This document shows, piece by piece, positions 5,393 through 8,040 of a stretch of DNA of 8,040 bases. The stretch spans positions 1 to 8,040 of the forward strand of contig CAMDAL010000181.1 in NCBI GenBank assembly GCA_945888565.1, read 5' to 3'. This DNA is from Devosia equisanguinis (GTDB taxonomy: Bacteria > Pseudomonadota > Alphaproteobacteria > Rhizobiales > Devosiaceae). The notes under the pieces are model-generated. The model made no database searches and had not been told where the DNA came from. It saw nothing but the letters and a program-made list of their open reading frames with translations. Positions within the stretch are counted from its first letter, which is position 1, and the number at the start of each line of letters is the position of its first letter. The translations under genes and the position numbers were made by a program.

Positions 5393-8040
5393 CGGGAACC
5401 GGCTCGAAGAGTTCGATTTCGAATCCCAGTCCCGCCGCCAGCTGCGCGGCAATATCTACCTCGCCAAGGTCACGCGGGTTGAGCCTTCGCTTCAGGCGGC
5501 GTTCGTCGAGTATGGCGGCAACCGCCACGGCTTCCTCGCCTTCTCCGAAATTCACCCGGACTACTACCAGATCCCCGTCGCTGACCGCGAAGCGCTGATC
5601 CGCGAGCAGGAAGCCGAAGACGACCATGAGGAGCACGAGCAGGCCGCCCCTGCTGACGTTGCTCCGGCCGAGGCCATCAGCGCCGACGACGAACATCACG
5701 AGGATGATGGCGACGCCGGCCATATCGAACAGGCGCCCGCCAACAACGAGCCGGTGGAAAGCGTCGGCGGTTCGGATGCGCTCGAGGACGTGCAGGAACG
5801 CCGCCGTCCGTCGATCCGCCGCAACCAGTACAAGATCCAGGAAGTGATCAAGCGCCGGCAGGTGATGCTGGTGCAGGTCGTCAAGGAAGAGCGCGGCAAC
5901 AAGGGCGCGGCTCTTACCACCTACCTGTCGCTCGCCGGCCGCTACTCCGTGCTGATGCCCAACACCGCCCGCGGTGGTGGCATCTCGCGCAAGATCACCA
6001 ACGCTGCCGACCGCAAGCGCCTCAAGGACATCGTCGGCGATCTCGACGTGCCGCAGGGCCAGGGCATCATCCTGCGCACGGCCGGTGCGTCGCGCACCAA
6101 GGCCGAGGTGAAGCGTGACTTCGAATACCTGCAGCGCCTGTGGGAGAACGTCCGCACGCTGACGCTGAAGTCCACTGCCCCCTGCCTCGTCTACGAGGAA
6201 GGCTCGCTGATCAAGCGCACCATCCGCGATCTCTACTCCAAGGAGATCGACGAACTGCTGGTCGCTGGCGACGAGGCCTATCGCGAGGCCAAGGACTTCA
6301 TGCGCATGATCATGCCGAGCCACGCCAAGAACGTGCAGCTCTACAAGGATGATGCGCCGGTCTTCTCGAAGTTCGGCATCGAAGGCCAGCTCGACCAGAT
6401 GTTCTCGCCGACGGTGAACCTGCCCTCGGGCGGCTACATCGTGATCAACCCGACCGAAGCACTGGTTTCGATCGACGTGAACTCGGGCCGCGCCACCAAG
6501 GAACACAATATCGAGGACACGGCGCTCCAGACCAACCTGGAAGCCGCCGAGGAAGTCTCGCGCCAGCTGCGCCTGCGCGATCTCGCGGGCCTGATCGTCA
6601 TCGACTTCATCGACATGATGGAGAACCGCTCGAACCGTGCCGTCGAGCGCAAGCTCAAGGAAGCGCTTAAGAACGACCGCGCCCGTATCCAGGTCGGCCG
6701 CATCAGCCATTTCGGCCTGCTCGAGATGAGCCGTCAGCGCATCCGCCAGGGTGTGGTCGAAAGCTCGACGCACAAGTGCCCGACCTGCCAAGGCACTGGC
6801 CTGATCCGCTCCGTCGAGAGCCTTGCGCTGATGGTGATGCGCAGCGTCGAAGAGCACGTGATGAAGAAGCCGGGCCAGTCGATCAACCTCAAGGTTCCGA
6901 CCGACGTCGCGCTCTACATCCTCAACACCAAGCGCGGCACGCTGGCGACGATCGAGGCCAAGTACGACCTGTCGATCACGCTGGTTGCCGACGACCGTGT
7001 GGGCCCCTCGCACTTTGCCATCGAACGCGGCGAAGCCCGCCTGATGGAGCGCAGCGAACAGGCCGGCACCCACGTCCGCGTCGACACGACGACCATCGTC
7101 GAAGCCGAAGAAGAAGCCATCGACGCGATGGTCGAGGAGGACGAGGAAGACGACGAGGTCGCGTCGTCCCCGGCTGGTGCCGAGCGTCCGGCCCGTACCG
7201 AAGAGGCTGGCGAGCGCTCCGGTCGCCGCCGGCGCCGTCGCCGTCGTGGTGGCGAACGCGATGATCGTCCGGCACAGCAGCAGCCCCAGCAGCAGCCGCG
7301 CGTTGCCGATGCCCCGGATGACGAGGAAGGTGACGAGTCGGAAAGCGAGGCCACGACCGGTGCAACCGAGCTCGACGAGAATGGCGAGCCGCGCCGTCGC
7401 CGTCGTCGCGGCCGCCGTGGTGGCCGCCGCAACCGCCGGGACGAGAACGGCGTTTTGACTGGCGGCGAGGTTGAAGCGGTCGATACCGCCGTGGCCGAAG
7501 CCGGCACCCCGCTTTCGCCCGAAGCTGCCGACGTGGTCGCTGCGGCGGTCCTGACGCAGGATGCGATTGCTGAGGATGTGGGTATCACCCCGGATGTGAG
7601 TGCCGAGGCACCGGCCGAGAAGCCGAAGGCCCGTGGCCGTCGCCGCAAGGCGGAGCCCGCTCCGGAGGCCGCTGCCGAGGCTGCTCCGGCGGAAGCCGTT
7701 GCTGTAGCGCCTGCCCCCGACGCGGAAGCCGAACCGGCCGCCGGCCCGAAGCGGACCCGCGCGCCCCGCAAGAAGGCCGCCCCGCCGGCCGAGGCCGACG
7801 TCGTGGCTGCCGCCGAGGAGATCGCCGCGGTTGCAGCAGACTCGGCACCCGAGCCGGAGGCGGCGCCCGTGGCCGTGGCCGAGCCGGAGGCAAAGGCCCC
7901 GAGCCGTCGCAAGAAGAAGGAAATCCCGGAAGGCGAGATAGTGGTGAGTTCCACCGCTGCGGCTCCCGCTGCCGTCGAGACCCCCGAGAGCACGGCCGAG
8001 GAGCCCAAGGCGAAGAAGGTGGGCTGGTGGCAGCGCCGCC
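5328..8040 (+). CDS. rne: Ribonuclease E, lacking only its extreme C-terminus
   Basis: Endoribonuclease that cuts single-stranded AU-rich RNA, matures rRNA and tRNA, and scaffolds the RNA degradosome. 904 codons are present; the frame runs off the right edge. An S1 domain (about 37-210) is split by an acidic, His-containing insert at about 93-158. The 5'-phosphate sensor has R250-T251 in GIILRTAG. The DNase I-like catalytic domain holds the metal-binding aspartates D383 (VSIDVNSG) and D426 (IVIDFIDM), 43 residues apart as in the E. coli enzyme. The Zn-link C484-P-T-C487 joins subunits in the tetramer. The C-terminal half is low complexity: acidic runs, Arg blocks at 633-640 and 689-703, a Gln-rich stretch, then Ala/Pro/Glu/Lys repeats. 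Such regions bind RNA and partner proteins. GWW at 899-901 matches the PNPase-docking motif known from Caulobacter RNase E, so the stop should be very near. Divergent from amiC. Confidence 0.97.
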   Translation, partial: MATKRMLVDGIHPEETRIVVTDGNRLEEFDFESQSRRQLRGNIYLAKVTRVEPSLQAAFVEYGGNRHGFLAFSEIHPDYYQIPVADREALIREQEAEDDHEEHEQAAPADVAPAEAISADDEHHEDDGDAGHIEQAPANNEPVESVGGSDALEDVQERRRPSIRRNQYKIQEVIKRRQVMLVQVVKEERGNKGAALTTYLSLAGRYSVLMPNTARGGGISRKITNAADRKRLKDIVGDLDVPQGQGIILRTAGASRTKAEVKRDFEYLQRLWENVRTLTLKSTAPCLVYEEGSLIKRTIRDLYSKEIDELLVAGDEAYREAKDFMRMIMPSHAKNVQLYKDDAPVFSKFGIEGQLDQMFSPTVNLPSGGYIVINPTEALVSIDVNSGRATKEHNIEDTALQTNLEAAEEVSRQLRLRDLAGLIVIDFIDMMENRSNRAVERKLKEALKNDRARIQVGRISHFGLLEMSRQRIRQGVVESSTHKCPTCQGTGLIRSVESLALMVMRSVEEHVMKKPGQSINLKVPTDVALYILNTKRGTLATIEAKYDLSITLVADDRVGPSHFAIERGEARLMERSEQAGTHVRVDTTTIVEAEEEAIDAMVEEDEEDDEVASSPAGAERPARTEEAGERSGRRRRRRRRGGERDDRPAQQQPQQQPRVADAPDDEEGDESESEATTGATELDENGEPRRRRRRGRRGGRRNRRDENGVLTGGEVEAVDTAVAEAGTPLSPEAADVVAAAVLTQDAIAEDVGITPDVSAEAPAEKPKARGRRRKAEPAPEAAAEAAPAEAVAVAPAPDAEAEPAAGPKRTRAPRKKAAPPAEADVVAAAEEIAAVAADSAPEPEAAPVAVAEPEAKAPSRRKKKEIPEGEIVVSSTAAAPAAVETPESTAEEPKAKKVGWWQRR

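Noticed and set aside
5154..7073. Long open frame (639 codons) on the minus strand, antisense to rne
   Set aside because: It is the mirror of a high-GC coding gene with strong codon bias, its product is a low-complexity Ala/Arg/Asp/Val-rich string with no domain, and rne in this place is unmistakable.
6914..8008. Minus-strand open frame of 364 codons rich in Ser, Ala and Arg
   Set aside because: It lies opposite the low-complexity C-terminal half of RNase E; its composition is just the complement of Ala/Glu/Arg codons.

Overview
The window is high-GC DNA, coding on both strands with strong third-position G/C bias. It looks like an alphaproteobacterium, most likely Hyphomicrobiales (Rhizobium/Devosia-type). 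The basis is a divergent pair of rne (RNase E) and amiC followed by mrcA (class A PBP1a), an arrangement I recall from that order, and an RNase E whose S1 domain carries an acidic insert and whose tail has a GWW motif. I cannot fix the genus from sequence alone.

Layout from left to right: (1) 1-261, minus strand, is the N-terminal part of a TupA-like ATP-grasp protein that runs off the left edge. (2) 262-359 is a short intergenic gap with a 10-bp palindrome. (3) 360-857, minus strand, is a degenerate peptide deformylase paralogue that overlaps the end of mrcA. (4) 854-3286, minus strand, is the bifunctional penicillin-binding protein 1A, with a plausible extended -10 promoter at 3350-3378. 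(5) 3438 to about 4715, minus strand, is an exported AMIN/Amidase_3 N-acetylmuramoyl-L-alanine amidase with no ATG start. (6) About 4716-5327 is the divergent intergenic region. Its right half looks like a structured rne leader with several GC-rich hairpins, one followed by a T run, and a candidate upstream ORF. (7) 5328-8040, plus strand, is RNase E, complete except for its last few codons.

The amiC-mrcA side is a peptidoglycan group: mrcA polymerises and cross-links glycan strands, and amiC cleaves the stem peptide from them. The deformylase-like gene is probably cotranscribed with mrcA. Its key residue is altered in all three deformylase motifs, and its conserved N-terminal segment lies upstream of its first canonical start codon. 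I recall prfB commonly following mrcA in this order; here the deformylase-like gene and the ATP-grasp gene occupy that place instead. RNase E is the degradosome scaffold, and its leader is a reasonable place for autoregulation.

I found no CRISPR array, tRNA, rRNA or insertion sequence. Most of the window is conserved core genome. The parts most worth a second look are the degenerate deformylase, the partial ATP-grasp gene beside it, and the rne leader.
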